A stretch of 64,000 bases of DNA from Sphingomonas sp. (GTDB lineage Bacteria > Pseudomonadota > Alphaproteobacteria > Sphingomonadales > Sphingomonadaceae). The notes under the pieces were generated by a model. It made no database searches and was not told the DNA's origin. It was given only the letters and a program-made list of their open reading frames with translations. A program made the translations under genes and the position numbers. This document shows positions 47,663 through 57,472 of the stretch, piece after piece; the first letter of the stretch is position 1, and each line of letters opens with the position of its first letter. Location of the stretch: the NCBI RefSeq assembly GCF_030145815.1, contig NZ_JAIXHL010000024.1, forward strand, positions 1-64,000, in the 5' to 3' direction.

Positions 47663-47727
47663 CCGACACTGGCCCCCATGTCGGCGAAATTGACGAAGAA
47701 ATGCTGAACGGCGGAAACTGCGCGCCA
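47663..47727 (-). promoter_or_regulatory. Candidate sigma-54 promoter and dyad upstream of the sugar transferase operon
   Basis: In the 170-base gap, reading toward the sugar transferase gene, 47727-47713 gives TGGCGCG-CAGT-TTCC, close to the sigma-54 consensus TGGCACG-N4-TTGC with the GG/GC spacing correct but one base of the -12 pair altered. Downstream lies a 6-bp dyad (CCGACA at 47663-47668 and TGTCGG at 47679-47684). The operon encodes PrsR, a sigma-54 activator, so autoregulation is plausible. Inference only. Confidence 0.35.
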
Positions 47728-47797
47728 CATAAGTGTTTGGGAGTGCAGCCCGCGCCGCCTATGGGTATCGCGCGTCGGGGGATGTGAAGGGCAGTCA

Positions 47798-48850
47798 ATG
47801 AGCGAGCATGAAGCGATCGTCCCGGTGATCCTGTCGGGCGGTTCGGGCACCCGGTTGTGGCCGATGTCGCGCCCGGAGCGGCCCAAACAGATGCTGGCGC
47901 TGACCGCTGACGAAACGATGCTCCAACTGACCGCGCAGCGTGCGCCGGCGGAAGCGGGGTTCGGCGCGCCGATCGTGGTGGCCAATGCGCTGCATGCCGA
48001 CATGATCGAACAGCAATTGGGCGGCTCCGACGCGATCCGCGCGATGATCCTGGAGCCGATGGGGCGGAATACCGCGCCAGCGATCGCACTGGCGGCACTG
48101 GCGGTCGATGGCAGCGCGCCGCTGCTGGTGATGCCGTCTGACCATGTCATCGCCGACATCCCCGCATTCCACGCGGCGATCGAGGCGGCGCTGCCAGCGG
48201 TGCGGGACGGTTGGATGGCGACGTTCGGGATCAGCCCTGATCATCCCGAGACCGGCTATGGCTATATCCGCGTGGGGGAAGCGATCGGCGCGGGCATCCA
48301 CCGCGTCGCACGCTTTGTCGAAAAGCCTGAGCGCGCATTGGCCGAGGCGATGGTCACGAGCGGCGACCATGTGTGGAACGGCGGCATCTTCCTGTTCCGC
48401 GCTGATGTGTTCGTCGAGGCGCTGGCTGAGTTCGCGCCGGAGATGCTGGCCGCAGCGCGCGCGGCGATGGAGCGGGCGGTGCGGGAGGGGAATCGCATCC
48501 TGCCCGATGCCGCAGAGTTTGCGCGCTCGCCGTCCGACTCGATCGACTATGCCGTCATGGAGAAGGCGTCGAAGGTCGCGGTCGTGCCGGTGCGGATGGG
48601 CTGGTCCGACGTCGGCAGCTGGGACGCGCTGCACGCGATCAGCGCCTGCGATGCGAGCAACAATGCCTGTCGCGGCGACGTGGTGGCGATCGACACCGCC
48701 AACTGCCTGGTCCGCGCTGGCGAGGGCAAGAAGGTCGCGCTGGTCGGCGTGTCCGACCTGATCGTGGTGGTCGATGGCGACGATGTGCTGATCCTGCCGC
48801 GCGGGCGGAGCCAGGAGGTCAAGCGCGTGCTGGCGGCGATGAAGGATTAA
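47798..48850 (+). CDS. manC: Mannose-1-phosphate guanylyltransferase
   Basis: A 350-residue nucleotidyltransferase making GDP-mannose. The GTP-site signature SGGSGTRLWPMSR (11-23) with RPKQ-like RPERPKQML follows, then PMGRNTAPAIALAAL, MPSDHVI, FVEKP and WNGGIFLF. The C-terminal phosphomannose isomerase domain of long bifunctional enzymes is absent. GDP-mannose would feed the surface polysaccharide pathway suggested by its neighbours. It is convergent with, and overlaps by four bases, the next minus-strand gene. Confidence 0.95.
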   Translation: MSEHEAIVPVILSGGSGTRLWPMSRPERPKQMLALTADETMLQLTAQRAPAEAGFGAPIVVANALHADMIEQQLGGSDAIRAMILEPMGRNTAPAIALAALAVDGSAPLLVMPSDHVIADIPAFHAAIEAALPAVRDGWMATFGISPDHPETGYGYIRVGEAIGAGIHRVARFVEKPERALAEAMVTSGDHVWNGGIFLFRADVFVEALAEFAPEMLAAARAAMERAVREGNRILPDAAEFARSPSDSIDYAVMEKASKVAVVPVRMGWSDVGSWDALHAISACDASNNACRGDVVAIDTANCLVRAGEGKKVALVGVSDLIVVVDGDDVLILPRGRSQEVKRVLAAMKD

Positions 48851-50451
48851 GGTTTCGGCACAAAAACGATCGTGACGCCGTCGAGCGGGCGGGCCTGCAT
48901 GATCAGCGGTGGCGGGACGCGTTCGCCGTCGATCAGGATGTAGAGGCGGCCGGGGATGACCTCACCAGCGCGGAAGCGGTCGGTTTCGGCCTGTTGCCGC
49001 GCGGCGCTGGCGTGGGAAGTGCGGGCGACATAGACGCTGCGCACCGGCACCCCGGCCTTGGCGGCGCGCCAGGCGATTTCCTGAAAATGGCCGAGCCCTT
49101 TGGTCACGTCGCCGGGGATGAAGGCGATGTCGTCGGCCTGCGCGATCAACTGGTCCCATTCTGGCGAGGTGGTGCGGACGTAAAGCGGCGCGCGGCGCGC
49201 CTCCGCCGATTGCGCGCGGATGGCGATGGACATGGGGGCGAGATCTGCGACCTGCATGACGACCGCTGCGATCAGGGCGAGCCGGGCGGGGCGATCCGGC
49301 AAGCGATAGATGACCCGCAGCGCGACGAACACCAGCACATAGGCGACCGGCCAGAACAGACGTCCCGAGGCACGCACGGCGTCGAGTGCATTGGCGATCT
49401 CGACCGGCAGATGCAGGCGGGGGAGCGCGTATCCGGCGATGTCGGGATAGGTGCTGACCGCGAGCAGGGTGAGGACGACCAGCGCCGGGATCAGCCAGCG
49501 ATAGCGCGACAGGCTGTCCGGCGTGTCGGGCGCGGGGCGGGGCAGGCGCCGGGCAAGGATCGCGGCGGCGGGGAGCAGGAGCAGCAGGCCAAGGCCGAGA
49601 TACTGGAAGCCCTCGAACCCGCGCCCGGGGCGTTGCTCGATCGCGGGGAGGAAGGTCGAATAGGTTTCGACCCCGGGGTTCCAGAGCGCGTCGAGCGGCA
49701 TTGCGAAGGCGCCATAATTGCCCGATGACTGGAAATCGCCGAATACGCCAAGGCTCCAGGCGATGGCGAGGACCATGGCGATCATCGCTGCGCCTTCACC
49801 GAGCAGGCGGGGCAGGGCACTGCGGTCCTTGCCCAGCCGCTCCAGCATTGCGCTGGCCCAGATCGCGCCGACCATCACCAGCAGGTAGGAATGCACCAGC
49901 GTCGTCAGCGCGATCAGCACCGCCCAGCCGCGATTGGACGCCGACCGCTGCGGATCGTCGAACCGCCACAGCGCCCACAGGATCAGCCAGTGCGCCATCA
50001 GATTCACATGAACGACGCGGGTGAACAGCGTCGGCACCGCGGCGAGCAGCAGCACGCCGCACCACAAGGCGACCGGGCCGGGGGCGTAGCGGCGCAGCAG
50101 CAGCCAGGCGAAGAACACTTGGAGAAACAGGCAGGCGAGCAGCCACCAGCCGATCAGCTGCGCGTCGGCGGGCAGCGCCCATTGCAGCAGGAACCCGATC
50201 GCAGAGAGCAACGGGTTGCTGTCGGTGAACAAGAGCGGCGTTCCTTCGGGCGCACCGAGCAGGCTGGTGCGCAGGAAGCCCGGCGCGGGATCGTGCAGCC
50301 AGGCGTGCAGGCCCAGCGCATTCTCGCCATTGTCCGTCCCGCGCAACAGCCAGCCGACATTGCCGATGTCGAGGATCTGCCAGTGAAAGAACACGCCGAA
50401 CAGCGCGAGCGGCAGCAGGATCAGGGGCAGGCGGGGATCGGCGGCGCGCAT
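48847..50451 (-). CDS. Polytopic membrane protein, possible GT-C (DUF6311-like)
   Basis: A 534-residue protein with about ten to twelve hydrophobic segments, e.g. LPLILLPLALFGVFFHW at the N-terminus and LIPALVVLTLLAVSTYPDIA. Between the helices are loops such as LFTDSNPLLSAIGF and the soluble C-terminal part (after about 440) with IAFIPGDVTKGLGHFQEI. Topology suggests a GT-C-type enzyme; DUF6311 resemblance is a low-confidence recollection. It is the fourth gene of a minus-strand operon. The ATG at 50451 was used; a longer frame would enter the preceding gene. Confidence 0.72.
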   Translation of the reverse strand: MRAADPRLPLILLPLALFGVFFHWQILDIGNVGWLLRGTDNGENALGLHAWLHDPAPGFLRTSLLGAPEGTPLLFTDSNPLLSAIGFLLQWALPADAQLIGWWLLACLFLQVFFAWLLLRRYAPGPVALWCGVLLLAAVPTLFTRVVHVNLMAHWLILWALWRFDDPQRSASNRGWAVLIALTTLVHSYLLVMVGAIWASAMLERLGKDRSALPRLLGEGAAMIAMVLAIAWSLGVFGDFQSSGNYGAFAMPLDALWNPGVETYSTFLPAIEQRPGRGFEGFQYLGLGLLLLLPAAAILARRLPRPAPDTPDSLSRYRWLIPALVVLTLLAVSTYPDIAGYALPRLHLPVEIANALDAVRASGRLFWPVAYVLVFVALRVIYRLPDRPARLALIAAVVMQVADLAPMSIAIRAQSAEARRAPLYVRTTSPEWDQLIAQADDIAFIPGDVTKGLGHFQEIAWRAAKAGVPVRSVYVARTSHASAARQQAETDRFRAGEVIPGRLYILIDGERVPPPLIMQARPLDGVTIVFVPKP

Positions 50452-50489
50452 CAGCGGGCTATAGGTCGCGCCGGTGCGCCCGGCCAGTG

Positions 50490-51551
50490 TCAGCGCGTGA
50501 AGCGCCGCACCAATGCCTGCGCTGCGGTCGTGGCTCCGGCGGTGAGGCCGCTGACGCTGCGCGGGTTGAACAGCCGCAGCCGGTGGCGCACGCGGCGCTC
50601 GTCCATCCACTCGGCCTTATAGCCTTCATCGCCATTGCCATAGTCGATCAGGTCGGGCCGGTCATGGTCGAGGACGTGGCGGAACATCGCGTGCGACAGC
50701 AATGTCCCCGGCGAATTGGCGCGCTCGCTTTCGAGATGGGCGAGCTTGTGGATCGTCGCGACGCCATGTTCGACCGTCCAGAATTGCGCGGCGACCGGCT
50801 GCCCATCGCGCAGAGCGATGCCAAGCCGCAACGTACCCGCCGCCCCTTCCTGCTCGGCAAAGGCGCGGACAAAGGCGGGTGAGCCTTCGTTCGGCTTCCA
50901 GCTGCCGGCATAGACCGTTTCATAGGCGGCCCAGGCATCGGCATCGAAGCGGTCGAAGATCCGCGTTTCGACCGGGTTGGCCTTGGCGCGGCGGCGCACG
51001 GTGTTGCGCAGCTTCGACCCGCGCCGCGCCCAATAGGCGTCGAAGTCAAGCCCGGCGGTGTGCGCGACCCAGTGCGCGGTTTCGACCCGATCGATCGCGA
51101 TCCAGCCTGCGGCTCGGAAGGCCGATTGCAGTTCGGCCGACACTTCGGGTTCGAGCGGCCATAGCGCGAGCGCACCGAAGCGGCTGCCGACCTGCGCGAC
51201 CAGCCGGTCGAACAATGCCGCGCGCACCTCTGCCGGACAACCGGGCGTGGCGATCGGGGCGAAGGCGAGGGTGTACCAGCGCGCGAAGCTGCACGCGCGG
51301 CCCGATCCGCTGACCCGGAGCGGCAGCCACAGCGCGTGCGGTCCCTGACGCACGGTTGCGACGGCGAGCGCTGCGTCGGGCCACAGATGGCGCGCCGTCA
51401 GCCCCAGCCAGTCGATCCGGTCATAGGGGCTGCGTTGAAACGGGCGATCGAGCATGCCCGCGGCATCGCGCACGAGCGTGTCGACCGACTCGATCACGCG
51501 CGCTGCGACCGGCGCGGCCTGCGCCTCGATCCGCGGGAAATGGGCGGTCAT
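50490..51551 (-). CDS. FemAB/BioF2-like GNAT acyltransferase
   Basis: A 353-residue protein with a FemAB/GNAT acyltransferase fold, most like the acetyltransferase family that contains XrtA-associated FemAB proteins. Supporting segments are YWARRGSKLRNTVRRRAKA, then the acetyl-CoA-site-like GTLRLGIALRDGQPVAAQFWT and the DLIDYGNGDEGYKAEWMD stretch near the end. It could acylate a polysaccharide or lipid-linked sugar. Coupled to the JmjC-like gene by ATGA. Confidence 0.8.
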   Translation of the reverse strand: MTAHFPRIEAQAAPVAARVIESVDTLVRDAAGMLDRPFQRSPYDRIDWLGLTARHLWPDAALAVATVRQGPHALWLPLRVSGSGRACSFARWYTLAFAPIATPGCPAEVRAALFDRLVAQVGSRFGALALWPLEPEVSAELQSAFRAAGWIAIDRVETAHWVAHTAGLDFDAYWARRGSKLRNTVRRRAKANPVETRIFDRFDADAWAAYETVYAGSWKPNEGSPAFVRAFAEQEGAAGTLRLGIALRDGQPVAAQFWTVEHGVATIHKLAHLESERANSPGTLLSHAMFRHVLDHDRPDLIDYGNGDEGYKAEWMDERRVRHRLRLFNPRSVSGLTAGATTAAQALVRRFTR

Positions 51552-52405
51552 TCGACGTGGCCCGTTATGCGCCGCGCCTTCTGGATCCCGCGCCAGGCAA
51601 TCGACTTGAGGTGATTCTGTTGCGGGAAGCGCGCGGGCATCGCAGGATCCAGCCCGGCCTTACGCAGCAGGCGGTTGAGCGCATGGGCATCGGCCTCGCG
51701 ATAGCTCCACTCGGAGCGCCAGGTGACCGAGAGCGAGATCGACATCGCGTCGCCATTCTGGACCCAGTGCGGCGCCTTGACCGGCACATAGAGCGCGTCG
51801 CCCGGCGTCAGGCGCAGTGGCGTGCCCTTGGCTGCGAAGCTGTCCTGGAAGGGCAGGTTGCGGTGGCCGCCCTTATGAAACGCCTCCTGCAACGCGCCGG
51901 GTACCAGTTCGGGGTCGGCGGCGGGGAAGACAGTCATCACCTTCTCGCCGCGCAGTTGCATCAGGATGTTGTGCTCGGGGTCGATGTGGAACGGCGTGAC
52001 CGCGCCGGGCGAGGACACGAAGATGAATGCCTCGCGCTTGAGCATCGCGCCGGTGCTGCGCGCGACGAGCGGCTCGATCTCGTCCAGCACGGTGTCGAGC
52101 AGCGCGCGGTAGAGCGGGTCTTGATCAACGAACTTCAGCACCATCCACGATCCATTCTGCTCGATCGAGCGGATCGTTTCCTCGACCGACAGGCCGTTGC
52201 TCTTCAGCTCCGACGGGTCGATGCCGACGGGGATGTGCGCCAGATTCTGTTCGACATCGACCGGCCGGATGCGCTGCGACAGCGCGACCAGCGCGTCGAG
52301 CTCGAACAGGTCGTGGCCGTACAAATTGTGGCTAAATACGCCGGGCCGCTCAGGGTAGAGCGACGAGAATTGGGTGCGGGCGTCGGTATCGAAGATCGGG
52401 GTCAT
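51548..52405 (-). CDS. JmjC/cupin-like Fe(II) 2-oxoglutarate oxygenase
   Basis: A 285-residue cupin-fold protein of the JmjC-like oxygenase family. The iron facial triad is H140-x-D142 (TPFHIDPEHN) and H213 (VKAPHWVQNG), with GEKVMTVFP and GDALYVPVKAPHW around it. No JmjN or DNA-binding domain is present. Such small bacterial enzymes hydroxylate proteins or metabolites; the substrate here is unknown. It sits between two FemAB-like genes with four-base overlaps on both sides, a tight coupling. Confidence 0.86.
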   Translation of the reverse strand: MTPIFDTDARTQFSSLYPERPGVFSHNLYGHDLFELDALVALSQRIRPVDVEQNLAHIPVGIDPSELKSNGLSVEETIRSIEQNGSWMVLKFVDQDPLYRALLDTVLDEIEPLVARSTGAMLKREAFIFVSSPGAVTPFHIDPEHNILMQLRGEKVMTVFPAADPELVPGALQEAFHKGGHRNLPFQDSFAAKGTPLRLTPGDALYVPVKAPHWVQNGDAMSISLSVTWRSEWSYREADAHALNRLLRKAGLDPAMPARFPQQNHLKSIAWRGIQKARRITGHVE

Positions 52406-53607
52406 GCGTCGCTCTCCACGGCGGGAACGGGGCGGTTGCGCAGCGCGCGGACGGCGGCGGCGGCGCGCTCAAGGCTGCGTGCGGCGGTGAACAGGGCGCG
52501 GCGGTGCGCGCCGGCGAGTGGAACCGAGACGCGGACGATCGCGCGCCGCTCGCCCCACAGGCTGTTGATCATCGGGTGATTTTCGACCGCGCAGCTGTCC
52601 ATCCAACCGATATCGCCGCGCGCCAGCAGCTGGAGATTGTCGATCTGTAGCAGCACGCCGGGCGAGAAGCGTGACAGCCGTTCGTCAAACGCCGTCTTGA
52701 ACGAGAAGGCACCTGGCGGGGCGAGCAGGTTGACCAGCATCGCGATCGCGACGCCGTTGAGGTCGATGCGCACGATGTCGAGCTTGTCCGCAGCATGCGC
52801 GCCGGTGACGACATCGCGGAAGAAGGCCGCGGTTTCGGGGGTGCAGGCAAGTGCGGACCCGGCCGCGCCCTTCCAGCCGGCGCGTTCAAGCGTGAGAAAG
52901 TCCTCGATCCAGTCGCCGACCGCATCATCGGGGCCAAGGCGGCGGGTCTCGACCGGGCCCTGTTCGAGTAGCCGCGTGCGCAGGCGACCGAGTTCCTTGC
53001 GCTTCTTCTTGCGCACGGTGGCCGCATAATAGGCGGCTGGCGATAGCTTGGTCGCGAGCATTGCCCGCTCGATTCGGTGGACGGCATCGCACGGGCGGTC
53101 GAGGCTTTGGGCGGCCGCGATCAGCCCGCGATGGACCGGACCCTGTTCGACCAGCCCGCTGACATGGAGCAGCGCGCCCGCCGCCGGATCGCTATCGAGC
53201 GCGGTCAGGAGCGCACGCCAGGCTTCCGTCTCATGACCGCGGCGGAGCAGCGGGGCGCCGAGGAAACGGTGATAATGGGCCCAATTCTCGGTATGGCGCA
53301 GCGGGATGCGGCCATAGCGGGTGGCGGGGATGACCGGCATCAGCCCGATCAGCTGGCCATTGCGGTGCACTGCAAGCTGTCGCACTCCGGGCGGGAGCAG
53401 ATGGCGACTCGCCTCGGCGAACCAGCGCTCGGCAAAAACGTCGGGCTCCGCGGCATCACGGGCGAGCGCATCCCACGCGTCCGCAAATGCGGAGTCGGGA
53501 CTGGGCAGCGCCATCACCTCGACCTGCGTTTCGGCCGCGACTGGGCACAGCGCAACGGGCGCAGGAATGCGCTCGCTGCCCGTGTCGATGGCCGTCACCG
53601 CATTCAT
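52402..53607 (-). CDS. FemAB/BioF2-like GNAT acyltransferase, operon leader
   Basis: A 401-residue protein of the same FemAB/GNAT acyltransferase superfamily as the gene two places downstream. Visible segments: RRGHETEAWRALLTALDSD, RKKKRKELGRLRTRLLEQG, and AFSFKTAFDERLSRFSPG, typical of the acyltransferase with its KT-x-Y/F-like motif. The ATG at 53607 has AGGAG six bases upstream. It begins the four-gene operon. Substrate unknown; envelope glycan is inferred from neighbours. Confidence 0.8.
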   Translation of the reverse strand: MNAVTAIDTGSERIPAPVALCPVAAETQVEVMALPSPDSAFADAWDALARDAAEPDVFAERWFAEASRHLLPPGVRQLAVHRNGQLIGLMPVIPATRYGRIPLRHTENWAHYHRFLGAPLLRRGHETEAWRALLTALDSDPAAGALLHVSGLVEQGPVHRGLIAAAQSLDRPCDAVHRIERAMLATKLSPAAYYAATVRKKKRKELGRLRTRLLEQGPVETRRLGPDDAVGDWIEDFLTLERAGWKGAAGSALACTPETAAFFRDVVTGAHAADKLDIVRIDLNGVAIAMLVNLLAPPGAFSFKTAFDERLSRFSPGVLLQIDNLQLLARGDIGWMDSCAVENHPMINSLWGERRAIVRVSVPLAGAHRRALFTAARSLERAAAAVRALRNRPVPAVESDA

Positions 53608-54167
53608 CGCCGCTCCTGCAGGGTCTGGATCACGCGCATGGCGTAGCGGCGAAGCGTTAAATTTCCCCGAGTTTGTGCGCATCTTGGCTGGATGAAAGGA
53701 TTGCGCGTCGGGACCCGGGCAACGGTATCGATCGATCGCGCCGATTACTTCCCATTTGGGTAAGGGTACCGCGCGACGACGCGCTGCGCCAAACGCATTC
53801 GACCCGGGTGTGAATCGTCGCGACTCGTGGAATTGCCGCGATTGTTGCCGGCACATTGCGTCAAGTTGAGATTGATTCGCGAATATGGATTCGATCAAGA
53901 TGAGATGTGCATATTTCGGCGATGGCTACTTTCATTAAGTAATCATTGTATAAACTAAAATATTAATGAATCATATTAAGACGGCCTAAACAATTTGTGT
54001 ACGATAATTCATGTAAAATCATGAAATATTACATGACCTGCCCGGGTGGGTGCTGTGATTTTGCGAGTTGTAGATTCTCGGATCGTAAAATCCCGATATC
54101 GCTGATTAACCACGAATCGAGAGAAAAGGTGCTTGTTGAGACGGTGAGTCGAACACGGGGAGTGGGT
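53608..54167. promoter_or_regulatory. AT-rich divergent regulatory region with nested palindromes
   Basis: 560 bases without a gene I can support. From about 53880 to 54030 the base composition is sharply AT-rich, unlike the rest of the window. Two inverted repeats stand out: TTCATTAA (53931-53938) with TTAATGAA (53963-53970), and TCATGTAA (54009-54016) with TTACATGA (54029-54036); inside the second, TTCATG-N6-CATGAA (54008-54025). These could be operators for the divergent MraZ-like gene. An open frame from 53997 joins the MraZ-like gene but is probably untranslated. No convincing -35/-10 pair was found. Confidence 0.55.
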
Positions 54168-54791
54168 ATGCGTAGCGTTGCTTCGGAAAGCGTTCAGACG
54201 GCCCCCAATGGCGGGCGCGTTGCACCTTGGTCACCTAGTTCTGCAGCGCATGGGCGTAGCCTGTTTGCGCCGAGCGACGGCCGGTTTGCCCCGGCCCCGC
54301 CGGCACGGCCCGCGCGGCCGCTCGGCGGCTTCGTTCCCTATGCCGGGCATTGCATCGTTCCGGTCAAGACCAACGGGCTGGTCCGCCTGCCTTCGTTCGT
54401 GCGCCGCAATGTGAGCAGCGAGGGGCCGAGCATCTTCCTGGGTCTGCATGCGTCGCAAAATTGCCTGGTCGGATCGAGCGTCCGCTGGTGGCAGCAGCTG
54501 ACGATGCGCTGCGACGACCACCGCTTCGAGGCGGCCGAAACCGCGGGTCGCCGCGACATTCCGCCGCCGCCGGCGCCGTCCCGCCGCCTGTTCGGATTTT
54601 GCGAGGAATTCTGGCGCCCGAACGAGTTCGTCAAGCTGCCGAGCTGGGCGCGGGCCGTGGCGGGGATTGCCAATGCGGCGCTGTTCGTCGGCGCGGGCGA
54701 GACGTTCGAGATCTGGTCGCTTGAGGACGCGATGAAGTCCGATGATGCCGATCTGGTTGCGCTGGTCCACTCGGCGACGAAGCTCCAGTGA
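54168..54791 (+). CDS. MraZ-like protein with two AbrB-type half-repeats
   Basis: A 207-residue protein. The first ~50 residues look disordered (Pro/Ala/Ser rich). Two MraZ-like units follow: residues 59-111 with HCIVPVKTNGLVRLPSFVRR and 139-187 with RPNEFVKLPSWARAVAGI and ALFVGAGETFEIWSLED. The second matches MraZ's closing LFVG-x-G-x-FEIW pattern. MraZ binds DNA as a ring and usually opens the dcw cluster, but no dcw gene is here. The ATG at 54168 was chosen. Unusual length (MraZ is about 145-160) and context; assignment is by motif only. Confidence 0.68.
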   Translation: MRSVASESVQTAPNGGRVAPWSPSSAAHGRSLFAPSDGRFAPAPPARPARPLGGFVPYAGHCIVPVKTNGLVRLPSFVRRNVSSEGPSIFLGLHASQNCLVGSSVRWWQQLTMRCDDHRFEAAETAGRRDIPPPPAPSRRLFGFCEEFWRPNEFVKLPSWARAVAGIANAALFVGAGETFEIWSLEDAMKSDDADLVALVHSATKLQ

Positions 54792-54804
54792 GCGGGGGCG
54801 GGAC

Positions 54805-55167
54805 ATGGGGCGCTGTCATCTGACCGGGCATCAGCCGGGCGACCAGATCTGGAACGAGGGGTATTTCTTCACCCGCTGCACCCGGTGCGGGCGCGACATG
54901 ATGCGCGCGGATGGGCCGTGGCGGACGGTGCCGAGCAAGTATCGCGTGGTGTGGCGCAGCGGCTATCACCGCCACGCGGTGCCAAGCGATTTCGGGCGGC
55001 GGCTGCCGGTGGCGGCGAACATGCCGCGCGACAAGCGGGCGAAGCTGCCGCGGGCAAGTGTCGGGAGCATCATGGTCAGCGCGCCCCCGCCGAGCGACGA
55101 GGCTCCCGGCGACCGCGAGACGATGGATCAGGCGATTGCGGCATTCCGGTTGCTAGGGATGCGGTGA
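54805..55167 (+). CDS. Small Cys/His protein, second family member
   Basis: A 120-residue basic protein. Its N-terminus has C4-H5-L-x2-H9 and, after 15 residues, C25-x2-C28-G, then PWRTVP; the same pattern as the 55-residue protein at 33304. A variable C-terminal half (from about 60) has no recognised motif. The ATG follows the MraZ-like stop by 13 bases, so the two are probably co-transcribed, and a strong terminator follows. Metal binding is inferred. Confidence 0.7.
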   Translation: MGRCHLTGHQPGDQIWNEGYFFTRCTRCGRDMMRADGPWRTVPSKYRVVWRSGYHRHAVPSDFGRRLPVAANMPRDKRAKLPRASVGSIMVSAPPPSDEAPGDRETMDQAIAAFRLLGMR

Positions 55168-55191
55168 GTGTGCGTGTAAGCGTGGCGTATG

Positions 55192-55230
55192 AAAAAGGGC
55201 CGGGGAGGCGACTCCCCGGCCCTTTTTTTT
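55192..55230. terminator. Bidirectional rho-independent terminator
   Basis: A perfect 11-bp GC stem (55197-55207 and 55212-55222) with a GCGA loop, followed by eight T residues (55223-55230) and preceded by an A-tract (55192-55196). It can terminate transcription from the small Cys/His gene on the plus strand and from groEL, which ends about 140 bases away, on the minus strand. Confidence 0.93.
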
Positions 55231-55261
55231 GTCCGGTGTGGTGGCCGGGCTTTGGGATCCG

Positions 55262-55282
55262 GTCCCCGGCAAAGCCGGGGAC
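55262..55282. repeat. GC hairpin repeat
   Basis: A 9-bp perfect stem, GTCCCCGGC at 55262-55270 and GCCGGGGAC at 55274-55282, with an AAA loop. It resembles the arms of the paired elements at 33491 and 57029 and lies between the terminator and the groEL stop. It could be a lone member of the same repeat family. Confidence 0.6.
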
Positions 55283-55365
55283 TCGTCGGTCGGGATCGCT
55301 GCGCGACCCGCCGTCCGGACCTGTGCGAGTCTTGAGCCAAGCGAGCTTGGCCAGGCCGCATCAGG

Positions 55366-57009
<1,644 letters not shown>

Positions 57010-57028
57010 GGTGGCTATTCCTCTATTT

Positions 57029-57112
57029 CGTCGCCCCGGCGGAGGCCGGGGCCGATCTGTGGCTTGATGAAACGAAAGAAACTGGGCGGCCCCGGCCTGC
57101 GCCGGGGCGACG
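57029..57112. repeat. Paired palindromic repeat between groES and groEL
   Basis: Arms of 25 bases at 57029-57053 and 57088-57112 are reverse complements with one mismatch, separated by 34 bases. Each arm folds alone (CCCCGGC-GGAG-GCCGGGG). Both hairpins fall inside the groES-groEL transcript, so they may affect mRNA stability or the relative yield of the two proteins. The layout matches the element at 33491-33597. Confidence 0.85.
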
Positions 57113-57119
57113 GCTTAGT

Positions 57120-57407
57120 TCAGCCGACGATCCCCAGAATGTCGCTTTCCTTCATGATCAGCAGGTCTTCGCCGTTCACCTTGACCTCGGTGCCCGACCA
57201 CTTGCCGAACAGGATGCGGTCGCCAGCCTTGACGTCGAGCGGGGTGACTTCACCCTTTTCGTTCTTGGCGCCCGAACCGGCGGCGACAACTTCGCCTTCC
57301 TGCGGCTTTTCCTGGGCGGTGTCGGGGATGATGATGCCACCAGCGGTCTTGGCCTCGGCCTCGACGCGGCGGACCAGCACGCGATCGTGCAGCGGACGGA
57401 AGTTCAT
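57120..57407 (-). CDS. groES: Co-chaperonin GroES (10 kDa)
   Basis: A 95-residue co-chaperonin. The N-terminus MNFRPLHDRVLVRRVE, the mobile loop EAKTAGGIIIPDTAQEKP, and the ending NGEDLLIMKESDILGIV are typical. The ATG at 57407 has AGGAG upstream; a frame extending to 57449 would include the regulatory element and was rejected. It heads the groESL operon. Confidence 0.99.
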   Translation of the reverse strand: MNFRPLHDRVLVRRVEAEAKTAGGIIIPDTAQEKPQEGEVVAAGSGAKNEKGEVTPLDVKAGDRILFGKWSGTEVKVNGEDLLIMKESDILGIVG

Positions 57408-57439
57408 GGAGCTCTCCTGAACGTGGTTGAATCGATTGT

Positions 57440-57464
57440 TGGCACTCACCCCCGGCGAGTGCCA
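57440..57464. promoter_or_regulatory. CIRCE operator (HrcA binding site)
   Basis: TGGCACTC (57440-57447), a nine-base spacer, and GAGTGCCA (57457-57464) form a near-consensus CIRCE dyad (consensus TTAGCACTC-N9-GAGTGCTAA). It lies 33 bases before the groES start, as expected for HrcA repression of groESL. The hrcA gene is not in this window. Confidence 0.93.
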
Positions 57465-57472
57465 GCAGCGGG

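Noticed and set aside
53880..54130. AT-rich stretch considered as a recent horizontal insertion or mobile element
   Set aside because: No transposase, terminal repeats or target duplication seen; a divergent regulatory region explains it better.
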